A DNA stretch of 64,000 nt from Pseudomonas sp. AFG_SD02_1510_Pfu_092 (GCF_003331055.1 NZ_PUQD01000002.1:1-64000), one strand, 5' to 3'; positions 43,873-53,596 are shown, numbered from the stretch's first letter. A program made the numbers and translations. The notes: generated by a model not told the origin, from the letters alone.

Positions 43873-44160
43873 ATGGCGCTTGAACGCTGCGACGTGGAAA
43901 AGATCGCCCATCTGGCCCGTCTGGGGCTGAATGATGGCGAACTGCCACGCATTACCGACGCCCTGAACAGCATTCTCGGCCTGGTCGACCAGATGCAAGC
44001 GGTCGATACCACTGGCATCGAGCCCCTGGCACACCCGCTGGAGGCCAGCCAGCGCCTGCGTCCTGACCAGGTCACCGAAAGCAACCAGCGCGACACCTAC
44101 CAGGCCATCGCGCCTTCGACCGAAAGCGGTCTGTACCTGGTTCCCAAAGTCATCGAGTAA
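43873..44160 (+). CDS. gatC: Asp/Glu-tRNA amidotransferase subunit C
   Basis: Small subunit that holds GatA and GatB together. 95 aa, starting [19 protein letters not shown], with the conserved C-terminal RPDQV ... VPKVIE. GGAG lies 8 nt before the ATG. With gatA and gatB it forms the enzyme that turns Glu-tRNA-Gln or Asp-tRNA-Asn into Gln- or Asn-tRNA. Confidence 0.95.
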   Translation: MALERCDVEKIAHLARLGLNDGELPRITDALNSILGLVDQMQAVDTTGIEPLAHPLEASQRLRPDQVTESNQRDTYQAIAPSTESGLYLVPKVIE

Positions 44161-44175
44161 GGGATAGAGCCTGCC

Positions 44176-45627
44176 ATGCATCAATTGACCCTGGCCGAGA
44201 TCGCCCGCGGACTCGCCGACAAGTCGTTTTCTTCCGAAGAGCTGACCGGCGCCCTGCTGGCGCGCATCAAGCAGCTCGACCCACAGATCAACAGCTTCAT
44301 CAGCGTCACCGAAGACCTGGCCCTGGGCCAGGCACGTGCCGCCGACGCCCGTCGCGCCGCCGGCGAAAGCGGCGCGCTGCTGGGTGCGCCGATTGCCCAC
44401 AAGGACCTGTTCTGCACCAACGGCGTGCGCACCAGCTGCGGCTCGAAGATGCTCGACAACTTCAAGGCGCCCTACGACGCCACCGTGGTTGCCAGGCTGG
44501 CCGCAGCCGGCATGGTCACCCTGGGCAAGACCAACATGGACGAATTCGCCATGGGTTCGGCCAACGAATCCAGCCACTACGGCGCGGTGAAGAACCCGTG
44601 GAACCTCGAGCACGTCCCCGGCGGTTCGTCGGGTGGTTCAGCTGCGGCCGTGGCTGCGCGCCTGCTGCCAGCTTCCACCGGCACCGACACCGGCGGCTCG
44701 ATCCGCCAGCCGGCGGCACTGACCAACCTCACCGGCCTCAAGCCGACCTACGGCCGCGTGTCGCGCTGGGGCATGATCGCCTACGCCTCCAGCCTCGATC
44801 AGGGTGGCCCGCTGGCCCGCACCGCCGAAGACTGCGCCCTGCTGCTGCAAGGCATGGCCGGTTTCGATGCCAAGGACTCCACCAGCATCGACGAGCCGGT
44901 GCCGGACTACAGCGCCAACCTCAACGCGTCGCTGCAGGGCCTGCGCATCGGCCTGCCGAAAGAGTACTTCGGTGCCGGCCTCGACCCGCGTATCGCCGAA
45001 CGGGTCCAGGCCAGCGTCAAGGAGCTGGAAAAGCTCGGCGCGGTGGTCAAGGAAATCAGCCTGCCGAACATGCAGCATGCCATCCCGGCCTACTACGTGA
45101 TCGCCCCGGCCGAAGCCTCGTCCAACCTGTCGCGTTTCGACGGCGTACGCTTCGGCTACCGCTGCGAGAACCCCAAGGACCTCACCGACCTGTACAAGCG
45201 CTCCCGTGGCGAAGGCTTCGGCCTCGAGGTGCAGCGCCGCATCATGGTCGGCACCTACGCCCTGTCGGCCGGTTATTACGACGCCTACTACGTGAAGGCG
45301 CAGCAGATCCGCCGCCTGATCAAGAACGACTTCATGGCCGCCTTCAATGACGTCGACCTGATCCTCGGCCCGACCACGCCCAACCCGGCCTGGAAACTCG
45401 GCGCCAAGAGCAGCGACCCGGTCGCCGCCTACCTGGAAGACGTCTACACCATCACCGCCAACCTGGCCGGCCTGCCCGGCCTGTCGATGCCAGCCGGCTT
45501 CGTCGACGGCTTGCCGGTCGGCGTGCAACTGCTGGCGCCGTACTTCCAGGAAGGCCGCCTGCTCAATGTCGCGCACCGCTACCAGCAAGTGACCGACTGG
45601 CACACCCGCGCCCCCAACGGCTTCTGA
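44176..45627 (+). CDS. gatA: Asp/Glu-tRNA amidotransferase subunit A
   Basis: Glutaminase subunit of GatCAB, amidase-signature family, 483 aa. The Ser-cisSer-Lys triad is visible: Lys76 (AHKDLF), Ser151 (GGSSGGS) and Ser175 ([10 protein letters not shown]). It frees ammonia from glutamine and channels it to GatB. It lies 15 nt after gatC and 11 nt before gatB. Confidence 0.97.
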   Translation: MHQLTLAEIARGLADKSFSSEELTGALLARIKQLDPQINSFISVTEDLALGQARAADARRAAGESGALLGAPIAHKDLFCTNGVRTSCGSKMLDNFKAPYDATVVARLAAAGMVTLGKTNMDEFAMGSANESSHYGAVKNPWNLEHVPGGSSGGSAAAVAARLLPASTGTDTGGSIRQPAALTNLTGLKPTYGRVSRWGMIAYASSLDQGGPLARTAEDCALLLQGMAGFDAKDSTSIDEPVPDYSANLNASLQGLRIGLPKEYFGAGLDPRIAERVQASVKELEKLGAVVKEISLPNMQHAIPAYYVIAPAEASSNLSRFDGVRFGYRCENPKDLTDLYKRSRGEGFGLEVQRRIMVGTYALSAGYYDAYYVKAQQIRRLIKNDFMAAFNDVDLILGPTTPNPAWKLGAKSSDPVAAYLEDVYTITANLAGLPGLSMPAGFVDGLPVGVQLLAPYFQEGRLLNVAHRYQQVTDWHTRAPNGF

Positions 45628-45638
45628 GGAGTTCACAC

Positions 45639-47084
45639 ATGCAATGGGAAGTTGTGATCGGGCTGGAAATCCACACTCAGCTCGCCACCCAGTCGAAGAT
45701 CTTCTCCGGCAGCGCCACCACCTTCGGTTCCGAACCGAACACCCAGGCCAGCCTGGTTGACCTGGGCATGCCCGGCGTACTGCCGGTACTGAACCAGGAA
45801 GCCGTGCGCATGGCCTGCATGTTCGGCCTGGCGATCGATGCCGAGATCGGCAAGCGCAACGTGTTCGCGCGCAAGAACTACTTCTACCCGGACCTGCCCA
45901 AGGGCTACCAGATCAGCCAGATGGACCTGCCGATCGTCGGCAAGGGCCACCTGGACATCGCCCTGGAAGACGGCACCATCAAGCGCATCGGGGTCACCCG
46001 CGCGCACCTGGAAGAAGACGCCGGCAAGAGCCTGCACGAAGACTTCAGCGGCTCCACCGGTATCGACCTGAACCGTGCCGGTACCCCGCTGCTGGAAATC
46101 GTTTCCGAGCCTGACATGCGCAGCGCCAAGGAGGCCGTGGCCTACGTCAAGGCGATCCATGCGCTGGTGCGCTACCTGGGCATCTGTGACGGCAACATGG
46201 CCGAAGGCTCGCTGCGGTGCGACTGCAACGTGTCGATCCGCCCGAAAGGCCAGGCCGAATTCGGCACTCGCTGCGAGATCAAGAACGTCAACTCGTTCCG
46301 CTTCATCGAGCGCGCGATCAACAGCGAAATCCAGCGCCAGATCGACCTGATCGAAGATGGCGGCAAGGTGGTCCAGGAAACCCGCCTGTACGACCCGAAC
46401 AAGGACGAGACCCGCTCCATGCGCAGCAAGGAGGAAGCCAACGACTACCGTTACTTCCCCGACCCGGACCTGCTGCCGGTGGTGATCGAGGACAGCTTCC
46501 TCGAAACCGTTCGCGCCGGCCTGCCAGAGCTGCCGACGCAAAAGGTCGAGCGCTTCCAGAACCAGTACGGCCTGTCGGCCTACGATGCCAACGTGTTGGC
46601 ATCCAGCCGCGAACAGGCAGACTATTTCGAGGAAGTGGTGAACATCGGTGGCGATGCCAAGCTGGCCGCCAACTGGGTCATGGTCGAACTGGGCAGCCTG
46701 CTGAACAAGCTGGGCATCGAGATCGACCAGGCACCGGTCAGCGCCGCGCAACTCGGCGGCATGCTGCTGCGCATTCGCGACAACACCATCAGCGGCAAGA
46801 TCGCCAAGACCGTGTTCGAGGCGATGGCCGCCGGTGAGGGCGACGCCGACAGCATCATCGAGAGCAAAGGCCTGAAACAGGTCACCGATACCGGTGCGAT
46901 CGACAAGATGCTCGACGAAGTGCTGGCGGCCAACGCTGACCAGGTCGAACAGTACCGCGCCGCCGACGAGGCCAAGCGCGGCAAGATGTTCGGCTTCTTC
47001 GTCGGCCAGGCGATGAAAGCCTCCAAAGGCAAGGCCAACCCGGGGCAGGTGAACCAATTGCTCAAAGCCAAGCTCGAAGGGTGA
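45639..47084 (+). CDS. gatB: Asp/Glu-tRNA amidotransferase subunit B
   Basis: Kinase/transamidase subunit of GatCAB, 481 aa. Starts [20 protein letters not shown] (metal/ATP site), with the GatB signature [35 protein letters not shown] and the YqeY-like C-terminal tail domain (about residues 340-481) that recognises tRNA. Confidence 0.97.
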   Translation: MQWEVVIGLEIHTQLATQSKIFSGSATTFGSEPNTQASLVDLGMPGVLPVLNQEAVRMACMFGLAIDAEIGKRNVFARKNYFYPDLPKGYQISQMDLPIVGKGHLDIALEDGTIKRIGVTRAHLEEDAGKSLHEDFSGSTGIDLNRAGTPLLEIVSEPDMRSAKEAVAYVKAIHALVRYLGICDGNMAEGSLRCDCNVSIRPKGQAEFGTRCEIKNVNSFRFIERAINSEIQRQIDLIEDGGKVVQETRLYDPNKDETRSMRSKEEANDYRYFPDPDLLPVVIEDSFLETVRAGLPELPTQKVERFQNQYGLSAYDANVLASSREQADYFEEVVNIGGDAKLAANWVMVELGSLLNKLGIEIDQAPVSAAQLGGMLLRIRDNTISGKIAKTVFEAMAAGEGDADSIIESKGLKQVTDTGAIDKMLDEVLAANADQVEQYRAADEAKRGKMFGFFVGQAMKASKGKANPGQVNQLLKAKLEG

Positions 47085-47105
47085 TTGTTTTTTCCCTGTA
47101 GTCCT

Positions 47106-47205
47106 GCGAGGGCTTCGCCCTCGTTCGCGGCTGAAGCCGCTCCCACAGGTACAGCGCTGCTCTCGAAAGCGGTGATGTGCCTGTGGGAGCGGCTTTAGCC
47201 GCGAA
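47106..47205. repeat. Paired REP element (type CGCGGCTGAAGCCGC)
   Basis: A hairpin CGAGGGC-TTC-GCCCTCG, then TTCGCGGCTGAAGCCG with the core CTCCCACAGG, mirrored to end in TTTAGCCGCGAA. The only copy of this stem class in the window. It sits after gatB, directly before the lipoprotein gene. Confidence 0.84.
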
Positions 47206-47228
47206 TGGGCCATATCGGAGCATCTGAG

Positions 47229-47615
47229 TTGTTAAAGCGATCCCTTAGCACCCTCGCCCTCTTCACCCTGCTGGCCGGCTGCGCCAGCCAGGACATCGAC
47301 GTCGACGTCGACCCCGACGGCTACGACAAGACCGGCACTGCTTCCTATTACGGCGCTCGCCACCACGGCAAACGCACCGCCAGCGGCGAACCGTTCAACC
47401 AGCACGGCCTCACCGCCGCCCACCGCAGCCTGCCCTTCGGCACCCGGGTTCGGGTGACCAACCTGGCCAACCAGCGCAGCGTGGTGGTACGCATCAACGA
47501 CCGCGGCCCGCATACCCGCGGCCGCCTGATCGATCTGTCACGTGCCGCCGCAGAAAAAATCGGCATGATCCGTAGCGGAACCGCGCGCGTGCGGGTACAA
47601 GGGCTTAGCGACTGA
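47229..47615 (+). CDS. RlpA-like double-psi beta-barrel lipoprotein
   Basis: Small lipoprotein of the RlpA family, 128 aa, without the SPOR domain of full-length RlpA. TTG start at 47229 with GGAG upstream gives a classic lipoprotein signal ([17 protein letters not shown], lipobox LLAGC). The DPBB core has [21 protein letters not shown] and [18 protein letters not shown]. RlpA proteins cleave bare glycan strands or bind them; which applies here is not clear. A longer frame from 47205 starts inside a REP arm and is unlikely. Confidence 0.88.
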   Translation: MLKRSLSTLALFTLLAGCASQDIDVDVDPDGYDKTGTASYYGARHHGKRTASGEPFNQHGLTAAHRSLPFGTRVRVTNLANQRSVVVRINDRGPHTRGRLIDLSRAAAEKIGMIRSGTARVRVQGLSD

Positions 47616-47633
47616 CGCGACAGGAGTCCGACC

Positions 47634-48719
47634 ATTTTCGACCTCGCCACCCTTCCCACCTTCAGCCTCCTGCAACTGGGCATCGCCCTGCTTTTGCTGG
47701 TCGGCGGTGCCGAACTGCTGGTGCGCGCCGCCTTGCGCCTGGCCCAGCGCCTTCATGTCCGCCCGCTGATCATCGGCCTGAGCCTGGTGGCGTTCGGCAG
47801 CACCGCCCCGCAGATGACCGTGAGCCTGCAGGCGGCCTACCAGGGCGCGCCGGATGTGGCAGTGGGCAGCCTCATCGGCAGCAATATCTTCAACGTGCTG
47901 GTCATCCTCGGCCTGGCCGCGCTGATCATCCCGCTGCGCGTGTCACGGCAGCTGGTACGCCTGGACATTCCACTGATGATCATCGCCAGCGGCCTGGTCT
48001 ACGCATTGTCCGCCAACGGCCACCTTGGCCGGGTCGAAGGTGTGTTGCTGCTGCTCGGCCTGGCCGGGTACCTGGCGATACTCTGGCACCAGTCGCGCCA
48101 CTACGCGCGCACCTACCCTGCACCGACCACTGTCACCGGCGCAGCCGGGCGCTTCTGGTCGGGCACGCTGCTGCAGGTACTGGCCGGCCTCGGCCTGCTC
48201 AGCCTGGCAGGCCACCTGCTGCTGGAGGCCGCCGTAGAGGTGGCGACCGACCTGGGCCTGTCCGAGCGCATCATCGGCCTGACCGTGGTCGCCATCTGTA
48301 CCTCGCTGCCGGAACTGGCCGCCGCGCTGATCGCCGCCCTGCGCGGGGAACGGGAGATCGCCGTGGGCACGGTCATCGGCAGCAACCTGTTCAACCTGCT
48401 GGCCGTGCTGGGCCTGACCGCACTGGTTACCCCCGAACCGCTGTCGATCTCGCCCAACGCCCTGGCCTTCGACCTGCCGGTGATGCTCGGTGTTGCCGCG
48501 CTGAGCCTGCCGGTGTTCTATTCCGGCTACCGCATCACCCGCGCCGAAGGCCTGGTGTTCCTCTGCCTGTACCTGGCCTACGGGCTGCACGTGGCCGCGT
48601 TTACCATGGGCATGCCGCTGGCCGGGCGCCTGGAGCGGTTGATGCTGTTCTACGTTCTGCCGGTGCTGGCCATGGTATTGCTGTACACCACCGTGCGTGC
48701 CTGGCGCCGCCAACACTGA
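47634..48719 (+). CDS. CaCA-family calcium/sodium antiporter (ATT start)
   Basis: YrbG-like cation/Ca2+ exchanger, 361 aa, about ten transmembrane segments in two inverted halves with alpha repeats GLSLVAFGSTAPQMTVS and GLTVVAICTSLPELAAAL. The second repeat keeps the ion-binding glutamate (Glu227 in TSLPE); the first has Gln60 instead. AGGAG with 7-nt spacing points to ATT 47634 (FDLATLPTFSLLQLG follows). The first standard start, TTG 47694, falls inside the first helix. It follows the lipoprotein gene by 18 nt. Confidence 0.85.
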   Translation: MFDLATLPTFSLLQLGIALLLLVGGAELLVRAALRLAQRLHVRPLIIGLSLVAFGSTAPQMTVSLQAAYQGAPDVAVGSLIGSNIFNVLVILGLAALIIPLRVSRQLVRLDIPLMIIASGLVYALSANGHLGRVEGVLLLLGLAGYLAILWHQSRHYARTYPAPTTVTGAAGRFWSGTLLQVLAGLGLLSLAGHLLLEAAVEVATDLGLSERIIGLTVVAICTSLPELAAALIAALRGEREIAVGTVIGSNLFNLLAVLGLTALVTPEPLSISPNALAFDLPVMLGVAALSLPVFYSGYRITRAEGLVFLCLYLAYGLHVAAFTMGMPLAGRLERLMLFYVLPVLAMVLLYTTVRAWRRQH

Positions 48720-48728
48720 GGAAACCAC

Positions 48729-49103
48729 ATGGCTGACAACAACAAGACCGGCGAGCAGATTCGCCGCCAGGTGATGGGCGACGCGTTCGTCGATCGCGCG
48801 CTGGGCAATGCCACCGACTTTACCCAGCCGCTGCAAGACTTCGTCAACGAACATGCCTGGGGTAGCGTGTGGGCCCGCGACGGCCTGCCGCTGAAAACCC
48901 GCAGCCTGATTACCCTGGCCACACTGACCGCACTCAAGTGCCCGCAGGAGCTCAAGGGGCATGTGCGCGGGGCATTGAACAATGGCTGCACGGTGGCGGA
49001 GATTCGCGAGGCGCTGCTGCATTGCGCCGTGTATGCGGGGGTGCCGGCGGCGATCGATGCTTTCAGGGCGGCTCAGGAAGTGATCGACAGTTATCAAGGC
49101 TGA
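48729..49103 (+). CDS. Carboxymuconolactone decarboxylase family protein
   Basis: CMD-family all-helical protein, 124 aa. It has VMGDAFVDRALGN, the LPLKTRSLITLATLTALKC stretch and the HVRGALNNGCTVAEIREALLHCAVYAGVPAA motif. It resembles PcaC (4-carboxymuconolactone decarboxylase) but lies outside any pca cluster, so aromatic degradation is not supported by context. The single Cys pair expected for AhpD-type peroxidases (CxxC) is absent. 9 nt after the antiporter gene. Confidence 0.85.
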   Translation: MADNNKTGEQIRRQVMGDAFVDRALGNATDFTQPLQDFVNEHAWGSVWARDGLPLKTRSLITLATLTALKCPQELKGHVRGALNNGCTVAEIREALLHCAVYAGVPAAIDAFRAAQEVIDSYQG

Positions 49104-49111
49104 AGGCTACT

Positions 49112-49194
49112 GGCCCTATCGCCGGCAAGCCAGCTCCCACAGGTACTGCACAGGTTTCAGTATCTGTGGGGGCGGGCATGCCCGCGAAGAGGCC
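49112..49194. repeat. Mixed REP pair
   Basis: The left arm is GCCGGCAAGCCAG plus CTCCCACAGG; the right arm is CTGTGGGGGCGGGCATGCCCGCGAA. The two arms belong to different stem classes and so cannot pair along their full length. It lies between the convergent CMD and permease genes. Confidence 0.75.
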
Positions 49195-49207
49195 GAACCT
49201 GCCTTGC

Positions 49208-50566
49208 CTAGCTGGCCTGGCGAGCCTTCTTCATCTTGAAAGCCACCCACAACACGGCAATCCACGCCGGAATCAGCATCACCGAGATGCGAATCGGTGG
49301 TGTCAGGTACATCACCACCAGAATCAGCACGATGAACGCCAGGCACAGGTAGTTGCTGACCGGGTGCCCCCAGCTCTTGTAGAACGGGGTGATCCCGGCC
49401 GCCAGCTTGGCCTTGCGGAACTTCAGATGGGTGATGCTGATGCTGGCCCAGTTGATCACCAGCGCCGATACCGCCAGGGCCATCAGCAAACCGAAGGCCT
49501 CACCCGGCATCAGGTAGTTGATCAGCACACACAGCCCGGTGGCAAAGGCCGACACGCCCAGCGCGGTCAGCGGCACGCCGCTGCGGCTTACCTTGAGCAA
49601 CTGGCGCGGTGCGTCGCCCTGGCTGGCCAGGCCGAACAGCATGCGGCTGTTGGCGTATACGCAGCTGTTGTACACCGACAGCGCCGCCGTCAGCACCACG
49701 ATGTTGAGGATGGTCGCCACCAGGTCGCTGTCCAGCTCGTGGAAGATCATCACGAACGGGCTGCCGCCCTGCACCACCTTCTGCCACGGGTACAGCGACA
49801 GCAGCACTGCCAGGGCGCCGATGTAGAAGATCAGGATGCGGTACACCACCTGGTTGGTGGCCTTGGGGATGCTCTGGCGCGGGTTATCCGCCTCGGCGGC
49901 CGTGATACCCACCAGCTCCAGGCCACCGAACGAGAACATGATCACTGCCAGCGCCATCACCAGGCCGCTGACACCGTTGGGGAAGAAGCCGCCGTACTGC
50001 CACAGGTTGGCCACGCTGGCATCAGGGCCGCCATGGCCGCTGGTCAGCAGCCAGGCACCGAAGCCGATCATGCTGACGATCGCCACCACCTTGACCAGGG
50101 CGAACCAGAACTCCATCTCGCCGTAGACTTTCACCTGGGTCAGGTTGATCAGGTTAATCACCACGAAGAAGATCGCCGCCGTGGCCCAGGTAGGGAAGCC
50201 GGGCCACCAGTACTGCACGTAGATGCCCACTGCGGTGAGCTCGGCCATGCCGACCAGCACGTACACCACCCAGTAGTTCCAGCCCGAGACGAAACCGGCG
50301 AACTCGCTCCAGTACTGGTGAGCGAAGTGGCTGAAGCTGCCGGCGACCGGCTCTTCCACCACCATTTCGCCAAGCTGGCGCATGATCAGGAAAGCCATCA
50401 GGCCGGCGATGGCATAGCCCAGCAGGACGGAGGGGCCGGCCAGCTGGATGGTCTGGGCGATGCCCAGGAACAACCCGGTACCGATGGCCCCGCCCAGCGC
50501 GATCAGCTGGATATGGCGATTCTTCAGCCCGCGCTGTAACAGCTCGGGCGTGCTCTGGTCTTGCAT
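49208..50566 (-). CDS. APC-superfamily amino-acid permease (AroP-like)
   Basis: Proton-coupled amino-acid permease of the AAT family, 452 aa, 12 transmembrane segments. The helix-1 motif GGAIGTGLFLG and the helix-6 SFGGLELVGITAAEADNP binding region are typical; SWxHPVSNY near the C-terminus matches AroP/PheP-type transporters. Aromatic amino acids are the likeliest substrate, but related permeases carry GABA, proline or histidine. The AEC gene lies 56 nt upstream on the same strand. Confidence 0.87.
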   Translation of the reverse strand: MQDQSTPELLQRGLKNRHIQLIALGGAIGTGLFLGIAQTIQLAGPSVLLGYAIAGLMAFLIMRQLGEMVVEEPVAGSFSHFAHQYWSEFAGFVSGWNYWVVYVLVGMAELTAVGIYVQYWWPGFPTWATAAIFFVVINLINLTQVKVYGEMEFWFALVKVVAIVSMIGFGAWLLTSGHGGPDASVANLWQYGGFFPNGVSGLVMALAVIMFSFGGLELVGITAAEADNPRQSIPKATNQVVYRILIFYIGALAVLLSLYPWQKVVQGGSPFVMIFHELDSDLVATILNIVVLTAALSVYNSCVYANSRMLFGLASQGDAPRQLLKVSRSGVPLTALGVSAFATGLCVLINYLMPGEAFGLLMALAVSALVINWASISITHLKFRKAKLAAGITPFYKSWGHPVSNYLCLAFIVLILVVMYLTPPIRISVMLIPAWIAVLWVAFKMKKARQAS

Positions 50567-50622
50567 GAAGTGTCCTTTAGCTCAGTGAGGCAGTGTTGTT
50601 GCTGTTATTTGCAGTCAAGGAT

Positions 50623-51564
50623 CTAGATCCATCCGCCCCACTGCAAGATGAAAATACCAATGTTGGTGGTGATCGCCGCCATCAGCGTGGTGATCACGAT
50701 GATCGACGCCGCCAGCTCGTGGTTGCCGTTGGCCGCCCGTGCCATGACATAACTGGCCGCTGCGGTCGGGCTGCCGATGTACAGGAACAGAATGCCCAGC
50801 TCGGCCCCGCGGAAGCCGCACAACCAGGCGCCAAGGGTGCCGAGCAGCGGCAGCCAGAGCATCTTCACCAGGCTGGCATCGATGGCCAGCCTGCCGCTGT
50901 CACGCAGCGCCGACAGCGACAGCGTACCGCCGATGCAGATCAGCGCCAGCGGCAAGGTCATCTGCGCCAGGTAATCGCCGGAAGTCAGCAGCCAGTTGGG
51001 CAGCGGCACCTGGCCGTAGGCCATGGGCGTGGCCACCAGCACGCTGATGATCAGCGGGTTGCTGAAGATGTTCTTGCAGATGCTCCAGGGGTCGGACTTC
51101 AGGTCCGGGCTGTACACCGCCAGCACCACCGCCGACAGCGAGTTGTACAGGAGGATGACCAGGCCGGCGAGCACCGCCCCCAGGGAAATACCATAATCGC
51201 CGTACAGGCTGGCAGCCAGGGCCAGGCCGATCACGCCGTTGTTGCCGCGGAATGCGCCCTGGGTATAAATGCCCCGGTCCGCCAGTGGGCTGCGCCAGAT
51301 GGCCATGCCCCAGGCAATGGCGAAGCCGGCCAGGGTGGCAAGGGTGAAATAGAGCAGGACGCCGGGTTTGACCGCCGCGCCAAGGTCGGCGTGGTAGATG
51401 CCGAGGAACAGCAGGGCCGGCATGCACACGTTGAACACCAGCTGCGAGGCGACGCGGTTGAAATTGTCGTCGATCAGGTGGATGCGTTTGAGCAGCATGC
51501 CCATGAACAGCATGGCGAAGACCGGTGCCGTGATGTTCAGCGTCTGGATAAGTAGGGCGAGCAT
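50623..51564 (-). CDS. AEC-family transporter
   Basis: Auxin-efflux-carrier-like (AEC) membrane protein, 313 aa, about ten transmembrane segments in two halves, with TQGAFRGNNGVIGLAL and the late YIGSPTAAASYVMARAANG motif typical of the family. Bacterial members carry malonate, malate or other small acids; the substrate is not evident. Read towards the permease gene and possibly cotranscribed. Confidence 0.85.
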   Translation of the reverse strand: MLALLIQTLNITAPVFAMLFMGMLLKRIHLIDDNFNRVASQLVFNVCMPALLFLGIYHADLGAAVKPGVLLYFTLATLAGFAIAWGMAIWRSPLADRGIYTQGAFRGNNGVIGLALAASLYGDYGISLGAVLAGLVILLYNSLSAVVLAVYSPDLKSDPWSICKNIFSNPLIISVLVATPMAYGQVPLPNWLLTSGDYLAQMTLPLALICIGGTLSLSALRDSGRLAIDASLVKMLWLPLLGTLGAWLCGFRGAELGILFLYIGSPTAAASYVMARAANGNHELAASIIVITTLMAAITTNIGIFILQWGGWI

Positions 51565-51666
51565 GCGCTAGCGATCCCGGGAGGTTGCCGTTAGGTGGCT
51601 AATGATACGCCAACAGCCGTTAGTTGCGGGGATCGCGGGGTGATAAAGAGAAGTTTCCCTCAGTTA

Positions 51667-51763
51667 CGGCCCTTTCGCGGGTGAACCCACTCCCACAAGT
51701 ACGGCGCAAGTCTCGAGGCCTGCGCAATACCTGTGGGAGCGGGTTTACCCGCGAAGAGACCGG
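51667..51763. repeat. Decayed paired REP element (type GCGGGT/ACCCGC)
   Basis: The left arm TTCGCGGGTGAACCCACTCC has lost the stem pairing (CCCAC for CCCGC) and its core reads CCCACAAG. The right arm TGTGGGAGCGGGTTTACCCG is intact. It lies just after roxR. Confidence 0.8.
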
Positions 51764-51779
51764 CGCTGCAAGTACCGCA

Positions 51780-52340
51780 TCAGCGCCGAACCGGGCGCTT
51801 CTGCAGCTTGCGCTGCAAGGTCCGCCGGTGCATGCCCAGCGCCCGCGCGGTGGCCGAGATATTGCCCTCGTGCTCGTTGAGCACGCGCTGAATATGCTCC
51901 CACTGCAGGCGGTCGACCGACATCGGGTTTTCCGGCACCAGGGTATCCAGGTCGGTGTGCTCCGAGAGCAGCGCCGCCAGCACATCATCGGCATCGGCCG
52001 GCTTGCACAGGTAGTTGCAGGCGCCGCGCTTGACCGCCTCCACCGCCGTGGCGATGCTCGAGTAACCGGTCAGGATCACCACGCGCATTTCCGGGTCAAG
52101 CTCCAGCAGCTTGGGCAGCAGCACCAGCCCGGAGTCGCCGTCCATCTTCAGGTCCAGCGTGGCGTAGTCCGGCAGGTCCTGCTGGGCCAAAATCAACCCT
52201 TCCTCGGCAGAGCCGGCGGTGCTCACGCGGAAGCCGCGGCGGCTCATGGCGCGCGCCATGACCCGGGTGAAGGTGGCGTCGTCATCCACCAGCAGCAGGT
52301 GCGGCAGCTCTTCGCTTTCGACCTGGTTTTCTTCGCTCAT
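51780..52340 (-). CDS. roxR: Redox response regulator RoxR
   Basis: Response regulator of the RegA/PrrA/RoxR type, 186 aa. The receiver domain has the acidic pocket (LLLVDDDATF), phosphoacceptor Asp63 in ATLDLKMDG and switch Thr/Lys in ILTGYSS and LCKPAD. The C-terminal Fis-type helix-turn-helix is GNISATARALGMHRRTLQRK. It is known in P. putida for redox control of terminal oxidases. ATG 52340 overlaps the roxS stop by 1 nt. Confidence 0.94.
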   Translation of the reverse strand: MSEENQVESEELPHLLLVDDDATFTRVMARAMSRRGFRVSTAGSAEEGLILAQQDLPDYATLDLKMDGDSGLVLLPKLLELDPEMRVVILTGYSSIATAVEAVKRGACNYLCKPADADDVLAALLSEHTDLDTLVPENPMSVDRLQWEHIQRVLNEHEGNISATARALGMHRRTLQRKLQKRPVRR

Positions 52341-53596
52341 CATTCATCTCCTCGCTTGCCATAGGGCAGGCGCAGTTCGGTCAGGGTGCCACCCTGTTCA
52401 TGACTATAGAGTTTCACCGAACCGCCCGCACGGGTCACGCTGGCCTTGCTCAAGAACAGGCCCAGGCCGAAGCCTTTGCCCTTGGTGGTAATGAAAGGTT
52501 TGCCGATCGCTTCGGCAATGGCCGGCGGCACGCCGGGGCCATGGTCGCGGATGCTGATGACGATGTCATGGGTGTCCCAGTCCAGGCGCACTTCCAGGTC
52601 ATCGGGGCAGGCATCGGCGGCATTGTTCAACAGGTTCAGCAGCGCCTGGGTCAGGTCCGGTGGCGGCGTCAGGCGCGGCACCTGGCCGTCGCGCAGGCGC
52701 TGGAAGCGATAGCTGGCTTCCGGGCGCATCAGGTGCCAGCGGTTCAGCGCTTCGTCCAGCCAGGCAGTCACCTCCTGCTCCATCACCGCCAGGCGACGGT
52801 TGGCTTCGGCGGCCCGTACCAGCTGCTGCAAGGTCTCTTTGCACAGTTTCACCTGGTCCTGAAGGATCTGCAGGTCTTCCTGCAGCAGCGGGTCGGCGTG
52901 GTCCTGGCGCATCTCGTTAAGCAACACGCTCATGGTCGCCAGCGGTGTGCCCAGCTCATGGGCGGCGCCAGCAGCCTGGGTGGCCACGGCCAACAGCTGT
53001 TCGTCACGCAGGCTTTCTTCACGCCGCTCGGAACGCAGTTGCTCCTGGCGGCGCAGCTCCTCGGCCATGCGCGCAGCAAAGAAGGTGATCACTGCGGCGG
53101 CCAAGGCAATGCTCAGCCACATGCCATACACCTGCATCTTGTCCCGCGCCATCGGCAGGCCTTCGAGCGGGTAGAACTGCACCAGCAGCAGGCTGTACGC
53201 CGTCAGTGCGATGCCGGACAGGATCAGCGAATACAGCCACGGCAGGGTCACCGCCGCAATCGCCAGCGGCACCAGGTAATAGGACACGAACGGGTTGGTC
53301 GAACCACCGGAGTAGTACAGCAAGGCACTGTGGATCAGCAGGTCACAGGCCAGTTGCAGGGCATATTCCAGCTCGGTGACCGGCAGCGACAGGCGCAGGC
53401 GCAAAGCCGTGAAGGCGCACAGCAGCGAAGACAAGGCCAAGGTGCCGGCCAGCGACAGCCAGGGCAAGGGCAGCAGTTCGGTCCAGTAGGCGACCCCCAC
53501 GGAGCCGGCCTGGGCAGCCAGGACCAGAACCCGGATGACGGTCAGGCGCCAGAGGTTCTGGCGAGTAGCGGACAGCGGTTGTACGGCGGCGAGCAT
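52340..53596 (-). CDS. roxS: Redox sensor histidine kinase RoxS
   Basis: Membrane sensor kinase of the RegB/PrrB type, 418 aa: about six transmembrane segments (residues 15-175), the quinone-associated heptapeptide GGSTNPF at 97-103, phosphorylated His213 in AAHELGTPLA, a cysteine (Cys252, QVKLCKETL) in the dimerisation region, and the ATPase domain (NLLNNAADA, DHGPGVP, KGFGLGLFL). ATG 53596 has AGGAG upstream. It signals to RoxR. Confidence 0.94.
   Translation of the reverse strand: MLAAVQPLSATRQNLWRLTVIRVLVLAAQAGSVGVAYWTELLPLPWLSLAGTLALSSLLCAFTALRLRLSLPVTELEYALQLACDLLIHSALLYYSGGSTNPFVSYYLVPLAIAAVTLPWLYSLILSGIALTAYSLLLVQFYPLEGLPMARDKMQVYGMWLSIALAAAVITFFAARMAEELRRQEQLRSERREESLRDEQLLAVATQAAGAAHELGTPLATMSVLLNEMRQDHADPLLQEDLQILQDQVKLCKETLQQLVRAAEANRRLAVMEQEVTAWLDEALNRWHLMRPEASYRFQRLRDGQVPRLTPPPDLTQALLNLLNNAADACPDDLEVRLDWDTHDIVISIRDHGPGVPPAIAEAIGKPFITTKGKGFGLGLFLSKASVTRAGGSVKLYSHEQGGTLTELRLPYGKRGDE

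Noticed and set aside
47205-47228. Upstream start for the RlpA-like lipoprotein
   Set aside because: The added residues are encoded by the REP arm and would disrupt the lipoprotein signal; TTG 47229 has a GGAG and gives a standard signal peptide.
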